From Peribolospora baueri (taxonomy: Eukaryota; Basidiomycota; Peribolosporomycetes; Peribolosporales; Peribolosporaceae): a DNA stretch of 64,000 nt. Positions 10,082-21,832 of the stretch are shown piece after piece. The stretch's first letter is position 1, and every line of letters starts with the position of its first letter. A program made the position numbers and the translations under genes. The notes beneath the pieces were generated by a model. The model was not told where the DNA came from, searched no databases, and was given only the letters and a program-made list of their open reading frames with translations. The stretch spans positions 112,333-176,332 of the forward strand of contig JAMDHS010000046.1 of the NCBI GenBank assembly GCA_029717555.1. The letters are read 5' to 3'.

Positions 10082-13000
10082 TCATCGTCCCGCTTCTTCC
10101 TCGTTCCCATCATCTCCGGTTGTCGGCCGTGCCTGTCCTCCGAGGAGCCTATCAAAAGCCCATCGAAAGTTGTCCATCAAGCCGGTCGTCGCACCGCTGC
10201 CTCCCCCCCCACCGTCCGCTTCTTCCCCTTCCTCTTCTTCCTCTTCCGTCGTGAAATCGTCGTCTTCCTCCAGACCTGCATCTTCGTCGATGTCGCTGTG
10301 AGGGAAGCCGCCTGGAGGCGTGTCGGCTCCTCGTAACTGATGCCCTAGGGCGGCAAAGTTGGCCAGTCGGGCTATCATGTCGGCCTGAAGGATCAAGAGC
10401 AAGAGGAAAAGCGTTAATGTTAACGTCAGCCGTGCGCATTGGCCCAGCCATGCCGGGACAAGGAAAAGGAGGGAGCGAGGCCGTCGGCACACTCGCCCTC
10501 TGTCTATCGTCCATGCCGCCAATAATGTCCCCCCACTCCTCCTGCTGATTGCCGAGCATGTCCCGCAGTGAATTGACGAAAGCCTGGATCAGTCCTTCGT
10601 CCTCCTCTTCCCCATCCTCACCCAAGATGCCTCTCGCGCCTCCAGCCCTCCTGCGCGCGCCGCCCGTCACGCCAGAGAAGTATGCGTCGTCGTATGCCAT
10701 GCCGTCGCTCGGTCGGAGCGGGTCAAATGCCACTTGACTTCTTGAGGTCACACGTGGGGGAAGAAAAGCGAGGAGGGGTTGCATCTCGGAGACGACGACG
10801 TGGCGGTAGATGCCTTCCTTGACGAGTTCACTCGGCACGGCCTGCTCCATAGCGGGACGCGCTGAGTCCTGCATCTCCGTCCACGCCAAGGGCAACTGCT
10901 CCTTGAGCCAGGCGGCGACGCCCGGCTCCCTCCAGAGGGATTCTGAGCGGTGAACGTACAGCCGGGCGAGGAGGTGGGGAGTCGTATCTATCTCATCCGT
11001 CCACCTCGTCTCGATCCGGAGTCGTTGGTCCGATCGCATGCCCTGAGGGACGGGGAGGCTGAGCTTGTCGGCCAACAAAGGCACCACGGCAGGATGGCGA
11101 ATAATGGCTTCCCGAAGGGCGCCTGACGAAATGATGTGGGTCTGCCAGAGGGAACGAACGAGCACGAAGAGACGATCGGTCGTCATCTCGGAGATCGGAA
11201 CGAAAAGCAGTCCCCGTCTCCGCTAATTGGGGACCATTCCTCCTCACCTTCTCGCCTTCCGCGTCCTCTTTCTCCCTCAGCGCCAAAGCTCTCGTCCACC
11301 ACAAACCCGGGGCCCAATCCACACCGATGTCGGCGTCATTAGCGCCGAGGTCCTTACGCAACGTCGGAAGCCGTTCGATGAGATCGAGCAGCCACGCGTG
11401 CTGTCTCGACTTTATGGCGAGGAAGTCGAGATGCAGGAAAGCGCCTGTCATTCAGATGGAGAGGATTTTGTTTGTCAACCTTCGAATATGCTCCGGCTAT
11501 GACTTCAGTTCTGAGTCCGAAAACGAAAGATTTCACTGACCATGTGGATCTCGAACGGGATCGAGAGCGAGGAGGAGCCTGGCAAACTCCATCGCAGTCC
11601 TCCAAGTACCTCTCCTCTGCAAGAAGATGAGGTAGCGATGCAAAGCGAGCCAGAGCGGTCTGTTCTCGATGCGCGAAAAATCGAGCCAGGGTTGGCCGTT
11701 GGCGAAAGAAAAGTTGGGGTGGGCGGCGCGCTCAAAGGCAAAAAGGGCACGGAGGATGAAATCGGAGGAGGCACCGATGTCGTCTTGGTGGCGGGAGACT
11801 TCGGCTCTGGAGAGCGGAGGCGAGAAAAGACGGGTTAGGTCGAAAGTCGGGAATGCGCAGGACGGTGGACGGACAATCCAGGGGCTCACAGTTGGAGAAG
11901 GGTGTCGATGTGCCAGGGGAAAACTCGTAGTAGTGCGACGAGCGTGTTAGGGTCTGACCATCATTCGATGACCGCCAAAGAAGTAGCACACACGCCATCA
12001 GTATGACGCCCCGACGAATCGAAGGATAAAGGAGACGATGAGGAGACCGCTCACCGTAGCTGCCGACAGCACCCAAAAACTGATATTGAGCCTCCTTGTA
12101 TGCCCTACTGTGTTTGTACGTGTACACTCTGCCCGCACCGCCGTCGCTGACGACCTCCATACTCAGGCCGGTGACCGTGCTCGCGATGGGCGGCCAAGTG
12201 TCCTTGGGCTTGACGAGCACGCTCCGCACCCGCGCGTTGGGGTTGGACGCCGCGCCACCCCTCCTCCGAGCGCTGGCCGCGATACTGGAGGCTTGGGAAG
12301 CTTCGAAGGACTTTACGACCGATGCGCCAAAGAGTCGTCGGAGCTCGGTGTCCGGGTCGAGCGCCTTGGGGTCGACGGAGAGGAGGGAGCGGAGCTGAGC
12401 AGTGACGGAGGAGGAAGAGGCGTCGTTGTTGGAGGCCGAGCGTGTTGGGTGCCGCGCAGAGGAAGTAGAGGCGGAGGCCGACGGCCCAAGCTGGTCGAGC
12501 ATTCGGCTAAGCTCTTCGATGGTCAGGTCGTCCACGCGCGCGCCTTTGGCCTTGGCGCCGCCCTTGCGCTTCCCCTTCTGCTTGGCAGACGACCTGGACG
12601 CGACACCGCCGGGCGTCTCAAGGGGCTTAGGAGACGACAGAGGTGTCGTAGAGCTTTCGACGCCCGGAGACGAAGAGGCGACCGTCATCTCCACAGCGCC
12701 ATTACCCTTCTTCTTCTTCTTTTTCTTCTTCTTCTTTTCCGAGCTGGCCTTGCCCGAACCGGAAGCGGTAGAGACGTGCTCGCGACTGTCGTCCTCCTCC
12801 TCGTCCGCCGCGTCGTCCGCATTCAGCTAGTATAAAGATAAATGAGGGGAAAATGGGACAAGAAAGAGGGAAGAAGGGTAAGGAGGAATTACATATGGCA
12901 GATATGGAAAAGACCACATGGCGGTCCGAATCGAATCGAATCGAGTCGGCGTCGTCTAACTCAACAAAAACTCACAGCAGCGAACATGCCACCTGCGCTC

Positions 13001-13242
13001 GGGCCCGATCGCAGCCCCCTCGCCTTGGCGCCCGTGTTCCGGCCGTCCTCCTCCTCCTCCTCGTCTCCTCCCTCCCCCGTCGCCTCATCCTCCCCTCGTC
13101 CTCGCCCGCCGCCATCCTCAGAAACCCCGCGATCGTTGCTGGACGTGGGCACGCCCTTGCCACCCCTAACCGAGGCGGCGGCAAGGATGTCGGCCAGCTC
13201 GTCTCGCTCGCGCGCCTGGCGCCTAGTGAGCCTTTTCGACAT
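10082..13242 (-). CDS. RQC1: TCF25 family / ribosome quality control subunit Rqc1
   Basis: Component of the ribosome quality control complex on stalled 60S subunits (Rqc1 in yeast, TCF25 in animals). Seven exons: 13242-12976, 12826-12055, 11953-11890, 11806-11541, 11444-11248, 11186-10497, 10384-10082; 852 residues, exactly in frame. Landmarks: N-terminus MSKRLTRRQARERDELAD, acidic then poly-Lys stretches, YKHSRAYKEAQYQFLGAV, the block DPNTLVALLRVFPWHIDTLL, FERAAHPNF, RYLIFLQRRGTWRTAMEFAR, HLDFLAIKSRQHAWLLDLIE and an acidic/Gly tail. The intron between 10385 and 10496 uses a GC donor (GCGAGT) with AG acceptor, forced by phase and by the continuous DDRQR|ADMIARL reading. Converges with the PPR-like gene (203 bases between stops). 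Confidence 0.88.
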
Positions 13243-13735
13243 GTGCGGTGGGGCCGATCAAGGAGAAGTAAGAAAAGGAGGCCGATCAAAGAAGAAGTAA
13301 GCAATTCAGTTAAGAGGGCGGACGGAAGGATGATCCAAACAAAGAACGTAGCGAGCGAGCGAGCGAGAGCGGTCTATGCACTACCAGAAGCGCGAGCCAT
13401 CCATTGTCTCGTATAATATGAATCGAATCGCGAAGCTTACGTGAAAGAACAAAGCAACCGATCCGTTCACATCCGCCTATCTCCGGCTTTTGACCACATC
13501 GCCTCTCCATCCCTCAAAACTGGATCGCCGCCCCCACTCGCTCTCTAACTATGTTATCTTTGTGCATGGGTTAGCGGCTCTCACAGTGAGGTTTTAACCG
13601 AGTGGAGCCAATTTGCTAGTTGCAAACAAACTATCCTTTACGTGCGCCTCTGTATAGAGGTAGCCAATCTTTGGAAAACGACCCCCCCAAATCCTATGGG
13701 TGGACGGTGTAGACAATGTTTTTTATTTTCCTTCA

Positions 13736-13820
13736 TTTTTACTCTCTTCTCTTCTTTCGGAGAGGGGTTACTGCCTTTTTTTTCTTTAAATTTTACTCTC
13801 ATCAGAGAGGGGTTGCGGCA
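13736..13820 (+). repeat. Two tandem imperfect hairpin units
   Basis: The motif TTTTACTCTC followed by a short spacer and AGAGGGGTT occurs twice (about 13737-13769 and 13791-13814). Each copy can fold through CTCTC pairing with GAGAG. It sits outside any gene model. Confidence 0.4.
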
Positions 13821-13968
13821 GCATCCTCTTGAGTCGTCGTCGCCGTCATCTTCGGTCAGGATTGGCTCGAAATGTACAATGGTATATTACTCGTAGCCAG
13901 ACTAGCCAGCTAGCGCTCGCTACATCGGCGACGAAAGGCGAACGCAGGACTGGGAGAGATGCACATAA

Positions 13969-13993
13969 GGGACGGGACGGGACGGGACGGGAC
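13969..13993 (+). repeat. (GGGAC)n microsatellite
   Basis: About five perfect copies of a 5-base unit in intergenic DNA. Confidence 0.85.
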
Positions 13994-14727
13994 ACGTAGA
14001 TCGGACTGAGCGCTAGCTATGGGTACGACTCTGCGAGGCGGCTACGAGGTATGGGTACAGGACGGGGCAGGGCTAGATCGGGATTGGGATGGAAGCGGCG
14101 CCTTGGGGCAGCGCCGAGGTTGGGGCTGCGTTGGGGTTATGTGGCTGGGGTTGGCTAGGCGGAATGGGATGGATGAAGACGGGGAGGAAGCGGACAACAC
14201 AAAGCAACAAAGAGGTATCGTGAAATGCGTGTCGAACTGAACTGATGACGGAAGACGGACGGGGACGGACGGACGACGGGCTGCGTGCGGTGCATGCAGA
14301 CGAGAGTGGCAGAATGTGAGAGTGGCAAGGAACCGGGAAGAGAGAGAGAGAGGAAGAGAGAAGAGAAAGAAAGAGATGAAATGAAAAGTGAGGGAGACGT
14401 GGGAAAAGGAAGACGAGAGACGAGAGACTAAAGCGAACGGCTCTCGGACGACAGGAAGAGAAAGGAAATAGACGAGCGACGCGGCCGAAGAAGCAGGAAG
14501 GATGATAGAGAGCCCACGAGAAGGCGAGGGGGCGAGAATACGGACGAGAGCGAGGAAAGGGGCTGGGCACGAGAAGGGAGATTGGAAGGGAAGGGAGAAA
14601 GGAGGAAACGTCGGGCCGTTGGACGAATCGTGATGTGATATGATGTGATGTGTGTACGTGCTGGACGGTGTACGAGCAGCGCAAAGGCCGCACTGCGGTC
14701 TGGCTGCTTGCTGCTTTGCTGCTGATG

Positions 14728-14759
14728 GCTACTGCTGCTACTGCTGCTACTGCTGCTGG
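14728..14759 (+). repeat. CTG-rich (GCTACTGCT)n repeat
   Basis: Three to four copies of a 9-base unit built from CTG/CTA triplets, just downstream of the dehydrogenase stop. Confidence 0.8.
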
Positions 14760-14835
14760 TGAGTGCTGGGTGCTGCTTGACCCGGTGCTACTTGCTGCCT
14801 TTCAAAGTCGGATCGAGAGGTAGGGTGTGGGGCGA

Positions 14836-17354
14836 TCAAAGCCCCTTTTTGTTCACGGCCTTGGTGGGCCGGATTCGCATGCTGCCCTTGAGCCACTCGC
14901 TGGCGTTTCCGATCACCTCTTCTTCCGCGCGGCGGAAGGTGCCGCTGGTGTAAGCGGCGGCATGCGGTTGGACGAGCACGTTGGGGTGCTTGGTCAACGC
15001 CGGGTTGACGAAGGGCTCATGGGGGAACACGTCCAGAGCGGCACGACAGACGCTACCCGTGCGGAGCGAGTTGACCAGCGCGGCCTCGTCGATGACTACC
15101 AGATGGGGATTGGGAGAGGCGTCATAAACGGGTGAGTCGAAACGGCCAGTCGAGAGGAACATGACAAAACATGGACTCACCGGCGCCCCGGGAAGTATTG
15201 ATGAGAAAAGCGCCCTTCTTCATCATGCCAAACTCGCGCGGGCCAAGGAGGCCCTTTGTCGACGAGGTGAGCGGACAGTGGAGGGACTGCGAGATGAGAC
15301 CAGAGTACGCAGAGAACATGCGGGCGCGCCTCAGCGGAAAGGGAAAAGAAAAAAGAAAAAAAAAATAGAAAAGGGGGCGGAGGGGGAGGGGGCTCACCAC
15401 CACGTCGGACATTTTGAGGAGTTCCTCCAAAGTCGGGAGGTAGGTGGCCAGGTTCTCGTCTAGAGGAGTGCCAGCGTGACAGAGAGGGTACGGTCAGCGG
15501 GCGACACCAAGGAAGGAAAAGAGCGTTGGATCGACGACCACCACTGACCGTTCTCGACCCTCCTGCGATTATGATAGACGACGTTCATGCCGAATGCGGC
15601 CATCCTGCGCGCCACTCTGCGGCCGATGGCGCCCATGCCGATGATGCCGAGCGTGAGGCCTTCGGGGTCGACGCCGAGCGTGGGCTCGGGGACGACGGGC
15701 ATTCCCTCGTAGAAGCGCGGCTCGAGCGAGTTGTCACAGTCGTTTTCCTGGACGGACAGAGTGGGCACGGGAAGGTAGGGCAGCTTGGCCTCGCCGTCGT
15801 TCGGTAGCTTAACGTGTTGGTGGTGACCGACGGCGGCGTCGGAAGTGGGGAGCTGGTCGACGGCGTCGCGGAATGGGCTGGAGACAAACTCTGGCGAGGG
15901 CAGGTCACGCGTGTTGCGGTGGTCGGGCGTACACGGGCCGCTGCCGTCTTCGCTGTCCGAGGGCCCATCGGTCGGGGCGGAGGTGTCGAGGGTGTCGTCT
16001 CTGGAGAGGGAGGAGAGAAGGGAGGATTCGAGTTGGGACGGCGAGTCGTCGGACGAGGAGGAAGCTGCGAAGGAGCGCGAGGAGGCCCAGGTGGGGCGCG
16101 CTGTGATGCCGTTTTCGACGACAACAGAGGAAGGGGAAGAGGCGGAGGCGGCGGCGCCGGCGAGAACGTCGGAGGTGAGATGCAAGACGCGCGAGGTGGG
16201 ACGGGTGGAGAGGCCGAGGGCGGTGGTGGGGTCTTGGGCGACGGGGTCATCGGCGACCGAGGGGGAACAGAGGAGGTTCATGTCTAGACTGTGAGTGACC
16301 CGCCGATGGGGGTTGTCCTCCTCGCTCTTGCCCTCGGACCGCGCCCATTCTCCGCAGCGGACGAAGCGGGCATTGGAGTCAAAGTCCCGGAGACAGGCGA
16401 GAATGAGCATGACGGTGGCGGTGGCCGTCGATTCACTGCGCATGGGGGTGTGTGTGTTTCAGTCGCTTGCGACCATGCCGAGATGAGAAGAGTCACCACT
16501 CACGTAACGGCGGTGGGCGTGTTGCAATACCAGGCGCCGACGCTGTCCATCCAATCGACGTCGACGTCGTCGTAACCGGCGCCGCCGCCGCTGAAGAAGC
16601 GACACCGGCGGCTGAGACCGGGCTCACAAAGGGGCTTGAAGAGGGAGGGTCCGAAGGGAGAAAAGGCGCCGTTGGGCAAGAACCTGGGAGATGATCAAGG
16701 ATGGACAAGAAGGTCAGGTCGGGTCGGGTCGGATCACCCATCATCGATTTCGAACACGTTCGTTCGTTGCCCAGGCAGCGCGAGGCGCGTGGGAGGCGAC
16801 ATGGCCGGGCCCGAGCGACGTGGCCCGCGCGATGGATGGCTCGAGAGTTTAAAGACGGGTTGCGAACCCTGCGCCGGTCCGATCGCGTCGGCCGCCGATG
16901 ACGGCGAGAACACACAGACGCACCATATGCAAGCATCGAAGCCGCCCCAGTGCTCGACGGCTTGGGCGATTCGGTTCGCAGTCGTGGCGTGGTCGGCCGT
17001 CTCGAGACGGACGAGCTCGGCGTCGGAGCGCAAAGCAGCGATGGCCTGCGAAGGGATCGAGAGGCGGGGCGCGACGACAACGGCTGGTCAGCCAAGCTGG
17101 CCGGCACCGCACCGGCAAGTAATTGGCTCTTCGGCGAGTTTTTCATTTCTTTTTTTTTTTCCCTTTCTTTCTTTCTTTTCAAAAGAAGGAAAAAAGCGTA
17201 AAGAGGGAGGAGAGCGCACCTCAGCGGCGTACTTGGGCCAGCCGAGGACGAGGATACGAGGCCGCTCGGCGTCGCGGCCTTCTGTTTCTCCGGGCGGGGG
17301 GAGGACGGGTATGTTGACAAAGTCGCCGAGGGACTCGTCGATGGGCATGGCCAT
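14836..17354 (-). CDS. D-isomer-specific 2-hydroxyacid dehydrogenase with a large insert
   Basis: NAD(P)-dependent reductase of the glyoxylate/hydroxypyruvate reductase type. Exons 17354-17220, 17045-16924, 16839-16738, 16683-16504, 16435-15549, 15459-15398, 15286-15181 and 15095-14836 give 617 residues in frame; the 16738-16924 junctions are the least certain part. The catalytic-domain motif GGGAGYDDVDVDW and the NTPTAVT segment lead to the Rossmann motif LGIIGMGAIGRRVARR. Catalytic residues are visible: Arg in NTSRGAVIDE, Glu in LDVFPHEP, His in QPHAAAYT. About 210 residues rich in Ser, Asp, Glu and Pro (roughly 216-427) are inserted between CGEWARSEG and LGVDPEGLTLG, where family members have only about ten residues. 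The frame across the insert is open without stops. The start is the ATG of MAMPIDES. Confidence 0.78.
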
Positions 17355-18047
17355 GGTGGGCAAGGAGGGGAGCGCGGGAGAGCGAGCAGTCGGGCGAGGG
17401 CGAGGCGACGGGGGGAATTGGGAGCGCCGAGCGAGCGGTGAGCGGAGGATGGCGAGCGGAGGAACGGGGTGGGGGCCCTGGAGGAGGGAGGCGACGGAGG
17501 GGAGGGGAGGGGAGAAGAGAGGGCGGGGGGAAGGGAAGGGGAAAGGGAAAAAGGGTCGAGGTGGGCTGGTCGGGCTGGCGGTTTATATGGAGGAGTGGGT
17601 GGGTGAGATGAGGATGAGAACAAGGGTATATGTGTAATGACGGTGTCCGTGTCTATCATGTCAGGGCTGGCGCTGGGCTGACCAGTGAGCTGGAGCGGGG
17701 GGCGTCGGGGCTCGGCTGGCGAGAAGATGGGTGAGGTGACAGGTCGTGACTGACTGACGGCTGGCGGCTGGCGGCTGGCGGCAGCGGCGGCGGAGTGGAG
17801 GCGGCGGAGGCGGCGGCGGCTGTGGCATGGACTGGACTGGACTGGACTGACTGGGCGGACGCGGCGGCCGTCGTCATCCAATTTCTCCTTTTTCCTCTTT
17901 TCTTTTTTTTTCTTCTCGTCGATGGTGGAAACAGGTGAGCAGTGAGGAGTGAGGAGGCGAGGCGTCTGTCTCTGCTGTGTCCGTCCGTTCGTTCGTCCCG
18001 GGTGTCCGGGTGTTATGGCGTGTGCGGACACGGTGGAAGGGGAGGGG

Positions 18048-18142
18048 AGGTAGGAAGGACGAAGGAAGCAAGCAAGGACGGGGAAGGGGAAGGGAAGGGA
18101 AGGGAAGGGGAAGAAGGGGGAGGGGAAGGAAGGGGAAGGGGT
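18048..18142 (+). repeat. GGGAA/GGAAGG purine tract
   Basis: Roughly 95 bases almost entirely A and G on the plus strand, made of slipped GGGAA and GGAAG units. Confidence 0.85.
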
Positions 18143-18189
18143 TAGGAGAGGAGCCGAGAGCCGACCGACCGACAGACCGGATTCGGGTT

Positions 18190-18211
18190 GTCGCTCGCTC
18201 GCTCGCTCGCG
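18190..18211 (+). repeat. (CGCT)n microsatellite
   Basis: Five tandem CGCT units. Confidence 0.85.
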
Positions 18212-19538
18212 CACGGTCCCCAACTCTACTCAACTCGGACCCAAGCCCAAGCCAAAGCCCAAGCTTTGGTCGCAAGCACGGAGATGGGCGAGTGGGCCAA
18301 CCTAAAACCATCAAAAGCGCGGGAGCGAAAACGGAGCTGGTTTGCGAGATGCATCCCCGTTCCATTCTCTCGCCGACGCCTCGATGGACGGGCCGGGTGA
18401 ACGAGTGAGTGCAGGAGACTGTCTAGACAGAAGATAGATAAATAGACATAGATACACATACACACCTACATCATCGTACATACGTGGGCGACGTGAGATG
18501 AGACGGCGGGGACGCGACACAGGACAAGAGCAAAGAAAGATCGGTGGAGCGGAACCGGCGGCTCGCACTCGGCCACGCTCACACACACGTTCGCGTCTGC
18601 AACCCCACGTCCGTCCGTCGTCTCGTTCACCGCCCGACCCGTTCGCCCGTCATCGTAAATCGGCCCCCGTCAGCGCAGCCCCGTCATCCGTCTCAGCGGC
18701 CGGCCAGCCAGAAAGCCAGAAAGCCGCGGTTCCGGGTCGGCAAACGGCCCAGCCAGCCAGCCAAGCCAAGCCCAGCGGAGCGCGCGCTTTCGGTCCCTTT
18801 CCTTGGTCCGTCGCCTCGGCGCCGTCGGCCCCCGGCACCGACCGGCGGTGGGCTGGCGCGGGCGGACGGGCGGGCGGACGCACTCGGGGTATGGGTTGGG
18901 TGGGATGGGCACGGGAGGTAACTAACTGACCAACGGAACGGTCAATGGATGGATGCGGTCGGTGCTCGACTCGACCGTGGGTGCGTTTCGTGGGTGCGCC
19001 GGCGGCGTGGCTCAGTAGCGTGGCGGCCGGCCGAGGAGAATGAAGCGGCGGTGCGGACGAAGGAAAAGCCGGGGCGTGATTCCGGCGAAGCAAGGGAGGG
19101 AGGAGGAGGGCGACGGAGGGAGCAAGGAAGCGAAGGAGGGAACGAGGCTAGCAAGGAAAGGAAAGGAAGCAAGCGGACGGATGAGAAGAACGCAGCCGTG
19201 CCTTTCGTCGCCCGGCATGCCATCATTCCGTCATTCCGTCATTACGCCGTCAGTACACAATTCCACATTAGCCCCGCTTCTATCTAGCGATTTCTATCAC
19301 TAACCACCTACTCCACTACTCGAGGAGCTAGCTAGTCACGCTAAGGTAGCTGCGTACCCCGCTCCGCTCGCCAAGCCCAGCCCAGCCCAGCCTGCCCCTC
19401 GCGTCTCGCCTCATTTTTTTTATCCCCTCCGCCCTCCGTTCGTCCCCGGGGCGAGCGAAGAAGGATGGGGGGCACGGGAAGTGAAGAAAGGGGAGGATCG
19501 TGGGGATCGTGGGACGGGACGCGGTGCTCTGTCATGCC

Positions 19539-19600
19539 ATTCATCCATTCATTCATCCATCCGTCATCTATCCGTCATCCATCCGTCATCCATCCCTCCC
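19539..19600 (+). repeat. CATC/CATT/CGTC tetranucleotide repeat
   Basis: Interleaved CATT, CATC and CGTC units across about 60 bases. Confidence 0.85.
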
Positions 19601-19635
19601 GCAGCAGATGGAGACAGCCGGACGGGCACGGGGGG

Positions 19636-19700
19636 ACCGACCGACCGACCGACGAACGGACCGACCGACAGACCGACAGACAAGCAGACAGGCAGACGGG
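19636..19700 (+). repeat. (GACC/GACA)n repeat
   Basis: About fifteen GACC, GACA or GACG tetranucleotides in a row, decaying toward CAGG at the right end. Confidence 0.85.
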
Positions 19701-20105
19701 ATCGTGCCGACGGATGCATCTGGCATAATAACAACTACATACGGCACTTGTGCTTGCATCGGCCACTCGCTCCGTCCACTCGGTCTCGGCGGAACTCCGT
19801 CGGTATGTTCATCTCGGAAAGCGTGCGAACAAACAAAGCCACTGGCCATGCGGCGGCGGAGGCAGAGCGAGAGCGAGAGACGGAGGGAGGAAAGAAGGGC
19901 CGCTTGCTACGTTCTATGTCCATCCACACCCAAAAAAGAAAAGAAAACACTAGGTACACAACGCGTCGTCCCTTGGTCCATTCCCGCTCGGCCGCCATTG
20001 CGCCACTCGCAAGCGAATTACCGGACTACCACTTGCCGGACATGCATACGTTACAGTCAATAACCGCTCCGTCGTTCGCCGACCCCAAAGCGAGGCTCGG
20101 CTCGG

Positions 20106-20141
20106 CCGGCCGGCCGGTCGGTCGGTCGGTCGGTCGATCGG
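20106..20141 (+). repeat. (GGCC/GGTC)n repeat
   Basis: GGCC units pass into GGTC units; the (GGTC)n part is complementary to the GACC repeat 450 bases to the left, so the two could pair as a large imperfect inverted repeat. Confidence 0.75.
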
Positions 20142-20247
20142 CTTGGACCGATGGACTGGACGCGGGCCAGCGCCGGCTGCAGCCAGATGGGCCAGGCAAC
20201 AGCAGCGGCATGTCGCGCTGGACGTCAAGGTTGCGTACGTTTCTGTA

Positions 20248-20318
20248 TGGTGTATATGTAAGTATATATGTGTGTATGTATATATACATATATATGTGTG
20301 TGTGTGCGTGTATGGAGG
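20248..20318 (+). repeat. TA/TG dinucleotide tract
   Basis: About 70 bases of alternating pyrimidine-purine (TATATG..., TGTGTG...), an AT-rich low point inside GC-rich DNA. Confidence 0.85.
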
Positions 20319-21782
20319 TGGCCACGTAGCTATGTAGGGATGTAGGGATGTGAGCATGCAAGTGTCGGTGTACAAGTTGCGCGGGTGACAGCGTGATCGG
20401 AATCACCGCGGCACCGCCTCGATCGGTCGCCATCCCTGCGCTGCGCCTGCTCCCGTCGTCCCCGTCTCTTTGTTTTCTTTTCTTCGTTCTTCGTTCTTCG
20501 TTTCCTGATGCCAGGGGTTGAGGGGTCGGTTGGTCGGGGACCATGTCGGGCGCATTTGCACCGCGAATCGGCTCCATCTCCGAAAAGCAGGGGGTGGGGG
20601 AGGGGGGTTGGGTGGGCACACACACGCGTACTTGGGTCGCATCGTCGAATCCTAATCCATTGAAACCCCTTCTGGGCCAACTCTGCCGCCCGGCTCCGTG
20701 GCGGCAGCGGCGGGGATGGAAGAGTCGGATTGGGCTCCATGCCTCCCTCAGCCAAACGTGCACGTCACGACGCGACGACGCGGAGCCAGCCAGTAGGCCG
20801 AGCTGGCCATCTAGCTACATAATCAGTCAGCCGAGGAGGGTAACTAGCTCAGCTCGCTCGCCCCCGGCCGGACCCGTCATTGCCTTCTTCCGTCGTCCAT
20901 CCACCCTGTCGGTCCTCATCCGTCCAGGGGGCGCCATGCGCATCTTCCGTCCTCCTCCCTCCTTCGCGTCCGTCCTTCCTCCTCCCTCCCCTGCGTCCAT
21001 CTTCCGCCTCCGCCGTCCCTCTTCGCTCGCAGGTCGGTCGACGATTCTACGTTACGTCGCCGCTTATCGGGAGAGCGTCAACGGGCTCGAGTCGAGTCGA
21101 GCCCAGTCGTCGTCCGCCCAGCGGATCAGATAGCGAGCGCTTCTTCGTGGTCCAGAGTGTGGATCCCGGCTCTTGTTTCCGAGCCCATGCACGGCCGCAG
21201 CTCGTCAATGACCACACATACATACATACTGTACGTACTGTACATGCTCACTCCACCCAGCTCGCTGGTGCTGCTGCTACTGCTGCTCCAGGTGCTGCTC
21301 AGCACCGCCAGCTCGAGCTCCTTAGCACCACCACCCACGCCGCCTTCTTTCTTCCCTCGCTCGGCCTCCTCTTCTCTCCTTTCTCACTCTGCTTCCTTCC
21401 CTGTAAGCCTCGGGGAGACTTGGTTCGTCGTCGACCTTGGCCGACCTTTCCGATTCGCCCCTTCGTGTTTGCTTCCCTTCTTTCCACACCCATCGGCTCG
21501 CCCCCGGCTCCCCTCCCATCTCATCTCGCCAAACAACCGCTCGCTCCCGTCCCCGCTTCTCACCCACTCGCGCACGTGCCCTCCTCTCTCTCCTTCCCTC
21601 CTTTCTCTCCCACCCACTTTGCCTGTCGCCGTAAACCGGGGACATCCGTCTCAAACTCTGTCGCCCTCCTCCCGCCGCCGCGTTGCCGCTGCACGCTAGG
21701 TACAGCCGAGCCGCACCGCCGCACCACCCGAGATGCGTTGCGAATGCGGCCCATCACATCGCGGCGGCGGCGGCGACTCGGG

Positions 21783-21832
21783 CGCGTGCGGTGCGGTGCG
21801 GTGGTGCGGTGGTGCGGTGGTGCGGTGCTGTA
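21783..21832 (+). repeat. (GTGCG)n / (GTGCGGTG)n repeat
   Basis: Slipped GTGCG and GTGCGGTG units over about 50 bases. Confidence 0.8.

Larger units (their letters stand above)
13243..14835. other. Gene-poor intergenic stretch with repeats
   Basis: About 1.6 kb between the TCF25-type start and the 3' end of the hydroxyacid dehydrogenase. Contains a pair of similar hairpin units near 13736-13820, a (GGGAC)n run near 13969-13993, a purine-rich stretch near 14335-14470 and a (GCTACTGCT)n run near 14728-14759. No open frame with protein-like composition was found. Confidence 0.5.

Noticed and set aside
16493-18223. 576-codon minus-strand open frame
   Set aside because: Pro/Ser/Arg-biased shadow of GC-rich DNA; it overlaps dehydrogenase exons in a different frame and matches no family.
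19539-19700. CRISPR-like array of short repeats
   Set aside because: Simple tetranucleotide microsatellites without unique spacers, in a eukaryotic genome.
19481-20329. 282-codon plus-strand open frame
   Set aside because: Built almost wholly from translated CATC, GACC and TA/TG repeats.
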